Shown piece after piece: positions 27,460-35,868 of a DNA stretch of 64,000 nt. The stretch covers positions 1,054,001 to 1,118,000 of the forward strand of contig CBDFGG010000004.1 in the NCBI GenBank assembly GCA_965247015.1, given 5' to 3'. How positions within the stretch are numbered: the first letter of the stretch is position 1; each line of letters begins with the position of its first letter. The notes under the pieces were generated by a model. The model did no database searches, was not told the origin of the DNA, and saw only the letters and a program-made list of their open reading frames with translations. The translations under genes and the position numbers were made by a program. Source of the DNA: JAIXWP01 sp965247015 (lineage in GTDB: Bacteria > Bacteroidota > Bacteroidia > Flavobacteriales_D > Sanyastnellaceae).

Positions 27460-30117
27460 ATGAGTAGCAACATCGTATCTGATACTGAGCTTCATGATTT
27501 GCGCACGCGCATTGCTGCGCTGGAAAGTGAGCTAGCCTTAAAGAAATCATTGAGCGAAATTTCTGAAGAATTTCCTCATCCCATTTTTCGAATCTCCCAA
27601 GATGGCGAAATACTCTTTGCAAATGAAGAAGCCATTGCCATTAAACAAGTACAGTTTGGCGGAACAAATCTCCTTATTGAAGACTACTGGAGACTTTTTG
27701 TAAAGGGACTTTCAAAAGATTGGTCGATTGCTAAAACAGAAATAACAACTGGAGAAACCACTTACTCTTTTCACTGCAAGCTTCATCTAAAACAAGGATA
27801 TTTCCACGCATACGGAACAGATATCGGTGATCAAAAAAGTCGGGTAGACAGACTTCTTTCTTCTTTTGAAAAATTTGACTCTGCTATATTACTGGAAGAT
27901 CAACATCGTAAAATTATTACTGCGAATCCATCGTTTTGTAAGATGTTCGGGATTCCTGCACCCCCCGCCGCGCTTGTGGGTGCAGACTGTTCTAATTCTG
28001 CAGAAGAAAGTAAACATCTGTTCAAAGATCCGGATTCATTTGTTCAGCGTATCACCACTATTCTAAAAAACAAATCAATTGTAATTAATGAAGAACTAGA
28101 ACTCGTCGATGGACGATTCTTAGAACGTGATTACATCCCTGTTTTTGTAAATGGTGAATACAACGGACATCTGTGGAAATACAATGACATCACAGATCGT
28201 AAGATCACACAAAACTTACTTGCCAACCGAGAGCGAAAGTTCCAAGGCATTATAAATAATTTCAGACTTGGCTTGCTAGAAGTTGATCACAACGATGTAA
28301 TCTTATCAGCAAACAGTTCATTCTGCGCTATGAGCGGATATTCAGAAGATGAATTGAAAGGAAAAGTCGCGAATGAATTATTTCTTGAAAATGTAAGCGG
28401 GGAGAAAATGCGCTCGAAAATTGAACAGCGTGCATCCGGCAAAGAAGATGTTTATGAAATAACTATTCGTAATAAAAGTGGAGAAAAAAGAAACTGGTTG
28501 ATCAGTGGCGCACCATTGCTAAACGACAATGGACAAGTGCTTGGATCTATCGGAATTCACTGGGACATTTCAGATATCAAACAGCTCGAAGCTGAATTGA
28601 AAAAGGCACGAAATGATGCAGAAGATGCGAGCAAAAATAAAGCTCAGTTTTTGGCGAATATGAGTCATGAAATCCGAACTCCTTTGAATGGAATTCTCGG
28701 TATGATTGAGCAGCTTGCAAAAACGGATTTGGACGCCACACAACGGAGTCATACCGATCTTATTGTATCCGCTTCTCAAACCCTATTAAGCATTGTAAAT
28801 GATATACTTGACATCTCCAAAATAGAGGCTGGAAAGTTCCATCTTGAGTTACTTCCATTCTCAATAGAAGAGACCATTACAAAGATCAATAGCCTTTTAC
28901 AAAACCAAGCAACAGAGAAAAATATTATGCTGCATACTTCTATTGATGCAGCCGTAGAAAAAACTTATGTTGGCGACGCTCATCGCATCAGTCAAATACT
29001 ATTTAACCTGGTAGGAAACTCTATCAAGTTTACAAATGTTGGTGGTGTGGATGTGCATTGCGATGTCGCTCAGACCAAAAACAATACAGACGTACTGCGA
29101 TTATCAATCCGTGATACAGGGATTGGCATGGACCGCGAATTTCTCCAAAGAATGTTTGGCGAGTTTGAACAAGCGGACTACAGCATTGCAAAAAAATATG
29201 GTGGATCTGGACTAGGACTCAATATCACGCGCAACCTTGTAAAGTTGATGGACGGTCAAATGCGTGTAGAGAGCGAACTTGGAAAAGGTACTTTCATAGA
29301 AATAAAAATTCCGCTAGAGAAGTCAGAGTTTCATAAAAAATCATCGGCAAATATTGTAGACATCAAGAATACTGGCATACTGAAAAATGTTCATGTTCTC
29401 ATTGCAGATGACTATCCGCTCAACCGAATATTACTAAAAACAATTCTCGAAAAATATGAGATGAAACTCAGTGAAGTAGAGAATGGTGAATTAGCTGTTG
29501 CCTTTGTTGAATCATCTGCGGTTGATATCGTACTGATGGATGCTCAAATGCCCGTCATGAGCGGGATAGATGCAACAAGACTCATTAGAAAAAGAATTTC
29601 GAACAACATTCCGATCATCGGACTAAGCGCAAGTGCCTTAGCAAACGAAGTAAACGAATGTTTGAATGCTGGAATGAATGAATACATCATCAAACCATAT
29701 ACAGAATTAGAGCTGATTAATTCTTTGGTAAAATGGGTGGAGGCTTCTAAACAAAATAATTCTTCATCGCAGCAAATAATAGATGTTTCAATGCTTCTAG
29801 ATTATGTTGGAAATGATGAATCCTTATTAATCAATGTTCTTGAAGCCTACATTTCTTTCCTTCCACAAAGCCTCGTGCGACTTGAAAAAGCGTTAGAAAA
29901 TAAAGATGTCGATGCCTTGCGCACAGAGTTACACCAACTGCGTCCGAATCTCGAAAACTTGAAAATGACACCGACCAAATGTAGCTTCAACGACCTGTCA
30001 CAGCGATTGAAAACTATTGGTATCGATGACACATCTATCGTCTACATTAAAGATGTGGTTGAAACAGGTGAACAAGCTATTGCGCAGATAACAGAAAAAT
30101 ATTTCAAGCGCGAATAA
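27460..30117 (+). CDS. Soluble hybrid sensor histidine kinase (PAS x3, HisKA, HATPase_c, REC, Hpt-like)
   Basis: An 885-residue cytoplasmic phosphorelay protein without membrane segments. A short coiled coil (about 5-30) leads into three PAS-like regions (about 34-140, 142-250 and 258-375; the third, with GYSEDELKG and IGIHWDISDIKQLE, is the clearest). The H-box FLANMSHEIRTPLNG has His403. N-box NLVGNSIKFTN, G1 RDTGIGMD and G2 GGSGLGLNI are intact. The receiver domain (about 640-760) has the acidic pair ADD and the phospho-acceptor Asp694 in VLMDAQMPVMSG. A C-terminal helical region (about 770-885) resembles Hpt, with candidate His825 in LHQLRPN in place of the usual HxLKG. It lies 96 bp upstream of the H-NOX operon. 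Confidence 0.92.
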   Translation: MSSNIVSDTELHDLRTRIAALESELALKKSLSEISEEFPHPIFRISQDGEILFANEEAIAIKQVQFGGTNLLIEDYWRLFVKGLSKDWSIAKTEITTGETTYSFHCKLHLKQGYFHAYGTDIGDQKSRVDRLLSSFEKFDSAILLEDQHRKIITANPSFCKMFGIPAPPAALVGADCSNSAEESKHLFKDPDSFVQRITTILKNKSIVINEELELVDGRFLERDYIPVFVNGEYNGHLWKYNDITDRKITQNLLANRERKFQGIINNFRLGLLEVDHNDVILSANSSFCAMSGYSEDELKGKVANELFLENVSGEKMRSKIEQRASGKEDVYEITIRNKSGEKRNWLISGAPLLNDNGQVLGSIGIHWDISDIKQLEAELKKARNDAEDASKNKAQFLANMSHEIRTPLNGILGMIEQLAKTDLDATQRSHTDLIVSASQTLLSIVNDILDISKIEAGKFHLELLPFSIEETITKINSLLQNQATEKNIMLHTSIDAAVEKTYVGDAHRISQILFNLVGNSIKFTNVGGVDVHCDVAQTKNNTDVLRLSIRDTGIGMDREFLQRMFGEFEQADYSIAKKYGGSGLGLNITRNLVKLMDGQMRVESELGKGTFIEIKIPLEKSEFHKKSSANIVDIKNTGILKNVHVLIADDYPLNRILLKTILEKYEMKLSEVENGELAVAFVESSAVDIVLMDAQMPVMSGIDATRLIRKRISNNIPIIGLSASALANEVNECLNAGMNEYIIKPYTELELINSLVKWVEASKQNNSSSQQIIDVSMLLDYVGNDESLLINVLEAYISFLPQSLVRLEKALENKDVDALRTELHQLRPNLENLKMTPTKCSFNDLSQRLKTIGIDDTSIVYIKDVVETGEQAIAQITEKYFKRE

Positions 30118-30213
30118 TTACAATCGAGGCGTTCGAAATGACCTCCTATACCAAACTCGTCCTACTAACCCATAATATAGCTACATTGGATTACACTATA
30201 CCCCACTCTAACT

Positions 30214-30735
30214 ATGTACGGACTTGTAAACAAAGCCATCAAAGGACTGGTATTGCAGCATCATGATGAAGCAATGTGGCTTAAAATCTGTGAAAAAGCT
30301 AAATTCGAAGAAGGTGATTTTCTCAGCTTTAGAAGCTATCCCGATCAAGTCACCTACGCTCTAGTTGGCGCAGCCAGTGAAGAACTCAATATGTCGCCCG
30401 ATCAAATTCTTGAATTCTTCGGTGAGTATTGGATTCTGTACACTGCACAAGAAGGCTACAAAGAAATGCTCGATATAAGCGGCTCAACATTTCCTGAGTT
30501 CATCGAAAATCTAGATATGCTTCACTTCAGAGTGAGCAATATCATGAATGAATTGAAGCCGCCTATGTTCAAAAGTAAAATCATAGGCGATCAAAAATTG
30601 GAACTCGAATATCACTCAGACCGACATGGCTTAACCTCCATGGTAGTCGGGCTTCTGAGAGGTTTGGGCAAAAGATTTAATCACGAAGTAGAAATACAAC
30701 TTGTTCAAAAAAAAATCGGAAAATCAAATCTGTGA
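30214..30735 (+). CDS. H-NOX (heme nitric oxide/oxygen binding) sensor protein
   Basis: A stand-alone 173-residue H-NOX protein, the bacterial homologue of the heme domain of soluble guanylate cyclase. It starts with MYGLVNKAIKGLV, close to the cyclase N-terminus. The heme iron ligand is His104 in NLDMLHFRV. The propionate-binding YxSxR motif is intact as Tyr133-His-Ser135-Asp-Arg137. The position nine residues after Tyr133, which is Tyr in O2-binding H-NOX proteins, is Ser142, so NO rather than O2 is the likelier ligand (inference). Known bacterial H-NOX proteins control a neighbouring kinase or cyclic-di-GMP enzyme. Here the next gene, 15 bp away, is a kinase with an HNOBA domain. Confidence 0.95.
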   Translation: MYGLVNKAIKGLVLQHHDEAMWLKICEKAKFEEGDFLSFRSYPDQVTYALVGAASEELNMSPDQILEFFGEYWILYTAQEGYKEMLDISGSTFPEFIENLDMLHFRVSNIMNELKPPMFKSKIIGDQKLELEYHSDRHGLTSMVVGLLRGLGKRFNHEVEIQLVQKKIGKSNL

Positions 30736-30750
30736 TGTATTTCATGTATC

Positions 30751-32292
30751 ATGGAAATAAAGGACTCACATATCATTGAAATTGGCTCAAAACTATTTCC
30801 GTTGATGCCTTTCCTTTTGATCCTCGATCGAAAAGGAACAATACTAGGTTGTGGGCCGTCCCTTATTAAATCAATAAAAATTGACCCGACAGGATCATCG
30901 ATGGATGAAACATTCGAGATGAAACGACCGCAGTCATGGTCGGAATTGCCATGTCAATTACTAGAAAAATATATTATCTTTTTTAAGCACCGCGTCACAG
31001 GACTGGAGTTTAAAGGACAAGCAGTTCACTATGATAAAGACCACACATTTCTAGCGGTAAATCCATTGGTGACTGGGCAAGTGACCGTTAAAGATTTTCA
31101 TCTATCACTGAATGATTTTCCCGTTTTCGATACGGTTGCAGAATATCTTTTTTTAAAACAATCCAATACGAATAGTCTCAAAGAAGCAGAGATTCTCAAC
31201 ACATCCTTAGCAGATAAAAATATTCTCCTAAGAAAAGCCAAAGAAGAATTGAGTCTAGTCAATACTTCCTTGGAAAAGAAAGTAGCGGAGAGAACTCAAG
31301 AGATTGAATCCGCGCTAGACCTACTCCAAAAGGCTCAGCAAGAAATTATCTCTAGAGAAAAAATGTCAATGCTGGGTCAACTTGTTTCGGGTATAGCACA
31401 TGAAATTAATACACCACTTGGCTCTATTAAGGCATCTGCTTTCAATCTAAAGTTTACAGTTGATTATATCCTAAATGAAGGAGCAATTCAACTCGATACC
31501 AACTCTCGATTATTGATTAGAAACTTTTACCTAAAAGAAAAAAGAAAAGAAATTGCCCCTCATGAATCATATCAATTAAAAAAAACGCTGTCTTCTCTCA
31601 TCAGCGAACTGTACCCACATATCTCACAACCATTGCAATTCGCATCTGCAATGGTAGAGGCGGGAATCGACTCGCTGGAACATCCTCTTATCAAGTCCAT
31701 TGTGTATCGCGAGGATTGTTTTGAAACATTAAAAGTGGCTGTAGAATTAAATCATCTCTTCATTGGACTTGCCACCATAGAACTCGCGGCGGACAGAGCA
31801 TCCAAGGTGGTACAAGCATTAAAAACATATGTGCATACGTCTGAAGTCGCTTCGCAAACAAGCTTCAATTTGCACAGCCAAATTGATTCTGTTCTCATTC
31901 TATTCACACATGATATTCGCAAAGGAATCGAAGTGAAAAACGATATCGATAAAGATATCTTCATCGTTGCGGATCCTGATCAAATGGCCCAAGTATGGAC
32001 TAATCTAGTAAGCAATGCCATCCATGCTATCGTAGAAAATGGAAATATTCATTTCACTTCAGAAAAAAATGAATCGCATGTCATTATAAAAATATCCAAT
32101 GATGGTCCTGCGATTCCCGCAGAAGTGATTCCAAAAATCTTTGATCCTTTCTTCACTACCAAAGAAAGAGGCATGGGTACTGGGTTAGGATTAAACATCA
32201 TTAAAAAAATAATTGAACATCACCAAGGCAACATCGAGTGCCTCTCTTCTCCTGAATTGACAACCTTTACCGTAACACTCCCAATACGGTAA
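30751..32292 (+). CDS. HNOBA-domain sensor histidine kinase, predicted partner of H-NOX
   Basis: A 513-residue soluble kinase. The N-terminal ~145 residues match the HNOBA (heme-NO-binding-associated) PAS-like domain of guanylate cyclases: FPLMPFLLILDRKGTILGCG at the start, FKGQAVHYDKDHTFLAVNP, and LSLNDFPVFDTVAEYLFLK at its end. A coiled coil (about 146-205) follows, as in cyclases, but leads into a kinase core instead. The H-box SGIAHEINTPLGS has His217. The second dimerisation helix (IELAADRASKVVQAL) begins only at ~343, leaving an insert of ~90 residues. N-box LVSNAIHAI (Asn422), FDPFFTTKERG and GTGLGLNIIKK are intact. It has no receiver domain; the likely phosphate acceptor is the REC-PP2C protein 16 bp downstream. 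Confidence 0.92.
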   Translation: MEIKDSHIIEIGSKLFPLMPFLLILDRKGTILGCGPSLIKSIKIDPTGSSMDETFEMKRPQSWSELPCQLLEKYIIFFKHRVTGLEFKGQAVHYDKDHTFLAVNPLVTGQVTVKDFHLSLNDFPVFDTVAEYLFLKQSNTNSLKEAEILNTSLADKNILLRKAKEELSLVNTSLEKKVAERTQEIESALDLLQKAQQEIISREKMSMLGQLVSGIAHEINTPLGSIKASAFNLKFTVDYILNEGAIQLDTNSRLLIRNFYLKEKRKEIAPHESYQLKKTLSSLISELYPHISQPLQFASAMVEAGIDSLEHPLIKSIVYREDCFETLKVAVELNHLFIGLATIELAADRASKVVQALKTYVHTSEVASQTSFNLHSQIDSVLILFTHDIRKGIEVKNDIDKDIFIVADPDQMAQVWTNLVSNAIHAIVENGNIHFTSEKNESHVIIKISNDGPAIPAEVIPKIFDPFFTTKERGMGTGLGLNIIKKIIEHHQGNIECLSSPELTTFTVTLPIR

Positions 32293-32308
32293 TAAGCAAA
32301 CCTAACTT

Positions 32309-33565
32309 ATGAATTTCTCCCAACAAAAACATATTCTACTTGTAGATGATGAGGCCATCATTTTAAATGTCCTCAAGCATCATGTCAAGCGATTTATCCC
32401 ACCAAACATTGAGGTTGTTACTGCTATGTCAGGTGAGGAAGCAATCGATATTGTGAAAGATATTCTTGCTTCAGACGGCCTTATCTGCTGTGTGGTTTCA
32501 GACTACTTGATGCACCCCATGCGTGGGAGTGACTTGCTCATCGAACTCGAATCGATTATTCCACGAACTAAAAAAATCATGCTTACAGGCCAAGCAGATC
32601 TGCAAGCAGTCGCAGATGTACTGACTAAGATTCACTTGTTCCGATATATCGCAAAGCCCTGGGAGCCGCAGGATCTGGAACTTACGATTAATGAAGCGGT
32701 GAAAATGTTTGACTATGAAATTGAACTTCACATTCGCAACAAAGAACTCGAGCAAATTCAAGCTTCACTCGAAGAAAAAGTAGCGCTTCGTACACAAGAA
32801 TTATTGAGAAAAAATACTGAACTCGAACAAGGTCTTCAGTATGCTCGCTACATCCAAGAATGCTTCCTCCCCGACACTTCCGAAGCATGGAAATATCTGA
32901 AGAATCTTTACATCTTCAATTCACCAGCGGCATCCATTTCAGGTGATTTTGCATGGTATCGCATGGTGAACAATCAAATACTATTCGCACTCGGAGACTC
33001 TACCGGACATGGCCTTGCGGGTGCTTTGATCACTGTGCTTGCTACAGATATTCTCAGTGAAAAAACAGTCCATCACCGAGAAGCGCAGCCATTAAAAAAT
33101 ATTGTTGCCGAAACGATTTCTGATCTTCAAGGTAGATTGAGAACAGACGCTGTATATAGCGAGCTATCTCTTGGAATCGACCTTGCACTTGTGAGAATTG
33201 ATATCGAATCGAAAGAAATGGAATGGGCGAGTTTGAATGGAAATATATTACTAGTAGCCCAAGATGATAAAGTAGAAGTGCTTAGCAAAGCAAAAGGATT
33301 TTTCCATTTACCTAACTACGAAAACAACATTCAAACGGGTTGTACCAATATTGCAAATAAGAAAGTAGTCATGTGTAGCGATGGTCTTTACGACCAGCTG
33401 AACGGCACCACTGGCAAGCGTTTGAAGCTATCTGGACTGATCCATTGTATCGAAGAAGGCAAAGTATTTAGCAACGGGATTTGCCTCGTAGATAAATGCT
33501 TTGATGTGTGGAAACATGGCACCGATCAAACTGATGATGCCATGTGGATTAGCTTTGAGGTATAA
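32309..33565 (+). CDS. Response regulator with PP2C/SpoIIE-type serine phosphatase output
   Basis: A 418-residue protein. The N-terminal receiver domain (about 5-130) has the acidic pair VDDE and the phospho-acceptor Asp65 in VVSDYLMHPMRG, with MLTGQAD and IAKPW completing the active site. A coiled coil (about 140-180) links it to a PP2C/SpoIIE domain (about 185-418). Metal-binding acidic residues appear as Asp213 in SISGDFAW, Asp230 in LGDSTGHG, the CSDGLYDQ motif and TDDAMWI near the end. Such phosphatases often act on anti-anti-sigma (STAS) proteins in partner-switching. No STAS or anti-sigma gene is in the window, so the substrate is unknown. It lies 16 bp after the HNOBA kinase and is converging on purH. 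Confidence 0.93.
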   Translation: MNFSQQKHILLVDDEAIILNVLKHHVKRFIPPNIEVVTAMSGEEAIDIVKDILASDGLICCVVSDYLMHPMRGSDLLIELESIIPRTKKIMLTGQADLQAVADVLTKIHLFRYIAKPWEPQDLELTINEAVKMFDYEIELHIRNKELEQIQASLEEKVALRTQELLRKNTELEQGLQYARYIQECFLPDTSEAWKYLKNLYIFNSPAASISGDFAWYRMVNNQILFALGDSTGHGLAGALITVLATDILSEKTVHHREAQPLKNIVAETISDLQGRLRTDAVYSELSLGIDLALVRIDIESKEMEWASLNGNILLVAQDDKVEVLSKAKGFFHLPNYENNIQTGCTNIANKKVVMCSDGLYDQLNGTTGKRLKLSGLIHCIEEGKVFSNGICLVDKCFDVWKHGTDQTDDAMWISFEV

Positions 33566-33570
33566 ATATC

Positions 33571-35097
33571 TTAGTGCTTAAAGTGACGCGTTCCGGTCAT
33601 ATACATGGCCATATTGTGCGCGTTGCAATAGTCGACACTCGCTTGGTCTTTAATCGAACCGCCGGGTTGAACTACCGCATTCACTCCCGCTTTGTCTGCT
33701 AACTCTACACAATCAGGGAAGGGGAAAAATGCATCGCTCGCCATCACAGCTCCATTTAAATCGAATCCAAAACTTTGCGCTTTTTCAATCGCTTGACGCA
33801 ATGCATCTACACGAGATGTTTGTCCCGTACCGCTTGCGCACAATTGCTGATTCTTCGCAAACACAATGGTGTTGCTTTTGGTGTGCTTCACCAATTTATT
33901 GGCAAACACTAAATCACGCAATTGCTCTGCTGTTGCAGAAGCATTGGTAGCCAATTTGAAATCTTCGATGGTCTCTGTACGAGCATCTTTATCTTGGAAT
34001 AATACACCGTTCAACAATGTTCTTACCTGAGTAGTAGGAAGCGGTGTTTCTTTTCTTTTCAATAAAATACGATTCACCTTTGTTTGCATCACTGCCATAC
34101 CATCTTTATCAAAGTCTGGAGCAATGACTACTTCACAAAACAATTCGTGAATCTTTAGTGATGTTGCATGATCAATAGGCACATTCGAAATCAATACTCC
34201 ACCAAATGCACTCACAGGATCGCAAGCTAAGGCTGCTTCATAAGCTTCTAAAACCGTTGGGCGCGTTGCGATTCCGCAAGCATTGTTATGTTTGAGAATT
34301 GCAAATGTTGGGGCATCATTCTTAAACTCATCTATCAAATGCACTGCTGCATCTACGTCGAGAAGATTGTTATATGAAAGTTCTTTTCCGTTTAATTTAT
34401 CAAACAGGGCCGACATATCACCATAGAAAACACCGCGCTGATGTGGGTTTTCACCATATCGCAACACTTCAAATTGTGACTCTGTAACACGAAGAGAACC
34501 GAGCTCTTCTCCTAAGAAATAGTTGTAAATTTTTGAGTCGTAATGTGATGAAACCTCAAATGCTGCTTTCGCAAATGCACGACGATCTGATAGTTCCGTT
34601 TCGCCATTTCTTTCTTTTAGAATAGCTAATAAATCCGCGTATTCTCTTTGAGATGGCACAATGATTACATCGTTGTAATTCTTAGCTGTTCCGCGAATCA
34701 ACGAAATTCCACCGATATCAATTTTCTCAATAATATCTTCATGAGAAGCTCCCGAAGCAACGGTCTTTTCAAATGGATAGAGGTCTACAATCACACAATC
34801 AATTGCAGGAATATCAAACTGCTTCACAGCATCCAAGTCACCTTGCTCGTCGCGACGATAAAGGATCCCGCCGAAAATTTTTGGGTGCAATGTTTTTACT
34901 CGCCCTCCTAAAATGCTAGGATAACCTGTGAGCTCCTCGACAGGAATAACAGATATACCAAGGCCTTCAATAAATTCTTGTGTGCCACCTGTGCTATAGA
35001 TCTTGATGCCAAGACGATCCATTTCACGAACGATGGGCTCAAGGCCATCTTTGTGGAATACTGAAATAAGAGCTGAGGAAATTTTGCGCAAACTCAC
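33571..35097 (-). CDS. purH: Bifunctional AICAR formyltransferase/IMP cyclohydrolase
   Basis: Catalyses the last two steps of IMP synthesis. The N-terminal IMP cyclohydrolase part shows IYSTGGTQEFIEGLG and ILGGRVKTLHPKIFGGILYRRD. The C-terminal formyltransferase part shows LRYGENPHQRGVFYGD, the catalytic-loop motif LKHNNACGIA, and DAFFPFPDCVELADKAGV near the end. The length of 508 residues is normal. The start is GTG at 35097; no in-frame ATG lies nearby and the encoded SLRKISSALISVFHKDGLEP aligns with the usual N-terminus. A -7 box is 26 bases upstream. It converges on the phosphatase gene, with only five bases between stops. Confidence 0.96.
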   Translation of the reverse strand: MSLRKISSALISVFHKDGLEPIVREMDRLGIKIYSTGGTQEFIEGLGISVIPVEELTGYPSILGGRVKTLHPKIFGGILYRRDEQGDLDAVKQFDIPAIDCVIVDLYPFEKTVASGASHEDIIEKIDIGGISLIRGTAKNYNDVIIVPSQREYADLLAILKERNGETELSDRRAFAKAAFEVSSHYDSKIYNYFLGEELGSLRVTESQFEVLRYGENPHQRGVFYGDMSALFDKLNGKELSYNNLLDVDAAVHLIDEFKNDAPTFAILKHNNACGIATRPTVLEAYEAALACDPVSAFGGVLISNVPIDHATSLKIHELFCEVVIAPDFDKDGMAVMQTKVNRILLKRKETPLPTTQVRTLLNGVLFQDKDARTETIEDFKLATNASATAEQLRDLVFANKLVKHTKSNTIVFAKNQQLCASGTGQTSRVDALRQAIEKAQSFGFDLNGAVMASDAFFPFPDCVELADKAGVNAVVQPGGSIKDQASVDYCNAHNMAMYMTGTRHFKH

Positions 35098-35123
35098 TGG
35101 ACTAGGATTTTTGAATTTGCGTG

Positions 35124-35131
35124 CAAATGTA
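35124..35131 (-). promoter_or_regulatory. -7 promoter box of purH (TACATTTG)
   Basis: Minus-strand TACATTTG followed by CACGC, an exact TAnnTTTG match 26 bases before the GTG start. The same eight bases followed by CACC occur before tdk. Confidence 0.55.
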
Positions 35132-35181
35132 CTACATCACTAAAGGGAAAGCGAATTTCTTTTCGAATCCCTCTGAAAAGC

Positions 35182-35868
35182 CTATTTCTGCTTGTCTTTC
35201 TTCGAAGGGCGCTTAATCTCATGACGATAACCGAAGAACAACACTCGGTCGCGTTGATCTACTCCGATCTGAAATTCATTTTGAACTAAAAACCCAGCTG
35301 AGATATAATTCCGCTTGTTGATTTTGTATTCACCATCTATCACGAAGCGCCAGTCCTGCCAATCCAAAAACTCACCTTCTTGTGTTCCGTGAAAAAACTC
35401 ATACGAAACACCTAGATCAAACTTCTTAATCCCCTTGTAGGTAATGGCAAATTTATTTCTCCAGTTCGTGTTCAAGTCTGCGTCCCTCGTGCGTGTGCGC
35501 TCTGAAACTGCTCTTTGAAAACGGGTGGTAAAAGTTCCTACAAAATCATTCATCTTATATTTTACTCCTCCACCCATTTGAATGCGCTTTCGCTCTTGCC
35601 ATCCTGAATTGCGCTGAATTCCACCCACACGATAGGCCGCCACAAAAAAGATATCGGAAGGAAGTTTATATTTTGCTTTGAAATCAATCTGACGATTGCG
35701 TAAACGCGTTACGTTTTGATCCCAACGAAGCTCGGGTGAAACCGATACATCAAGATCATCTATGACTTCATAGCCAAGCTCTGCACTCGACCAAACACCG
35801 AAATCTTTTTGTTGTGAAAACGCTTGAATACTAATGAACAGTATAGTGAAGAGGATTAATTTTTTCAT
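35182..35868 (-). CDS. DUF2490 outer-membrane-like protein (copy 2 of a tandem pair)
   Basis: A 228-residue protein with a signal peptide (ending near FSQQ, about 19) and an all-beta pattern of amphipathic strands typical of a small outer-membrane barrel. Shared DUF2490 landmarks are KDFGVWSSAELGYE, SPELRWDQN, TNWRNKFAITYKGIKKFDLGVSYEFFH and KINKRNYISAGFLVQ. Function unknown. Its ATG overlaps the TGA of the preceding paralogue (ATGA), so translation is coupled. It is the last gene of the yebC operon. Confidence 0.85.
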   Translation of the reverse strand: MKKLILFTILFISIQAFSQQKDFGVWSSAELGYEVIDDLDVSVSPELRWDQNVTRLRNRQIDFKAKYKLPSDIFFVAAYRVGGIQRNSGWQERKRIQMGGGVKYKMNDFVGTFTTRFQRAVSERTRTRDADLNTNWRNKFAITYKGIKKFDLGVSYEFFHGTQEGEFLDWQDWRFVIDGEYKINKRNYISAGFLVQNEFQIGVDQRDRVLFFGYRHEIKRPSKKDKQK

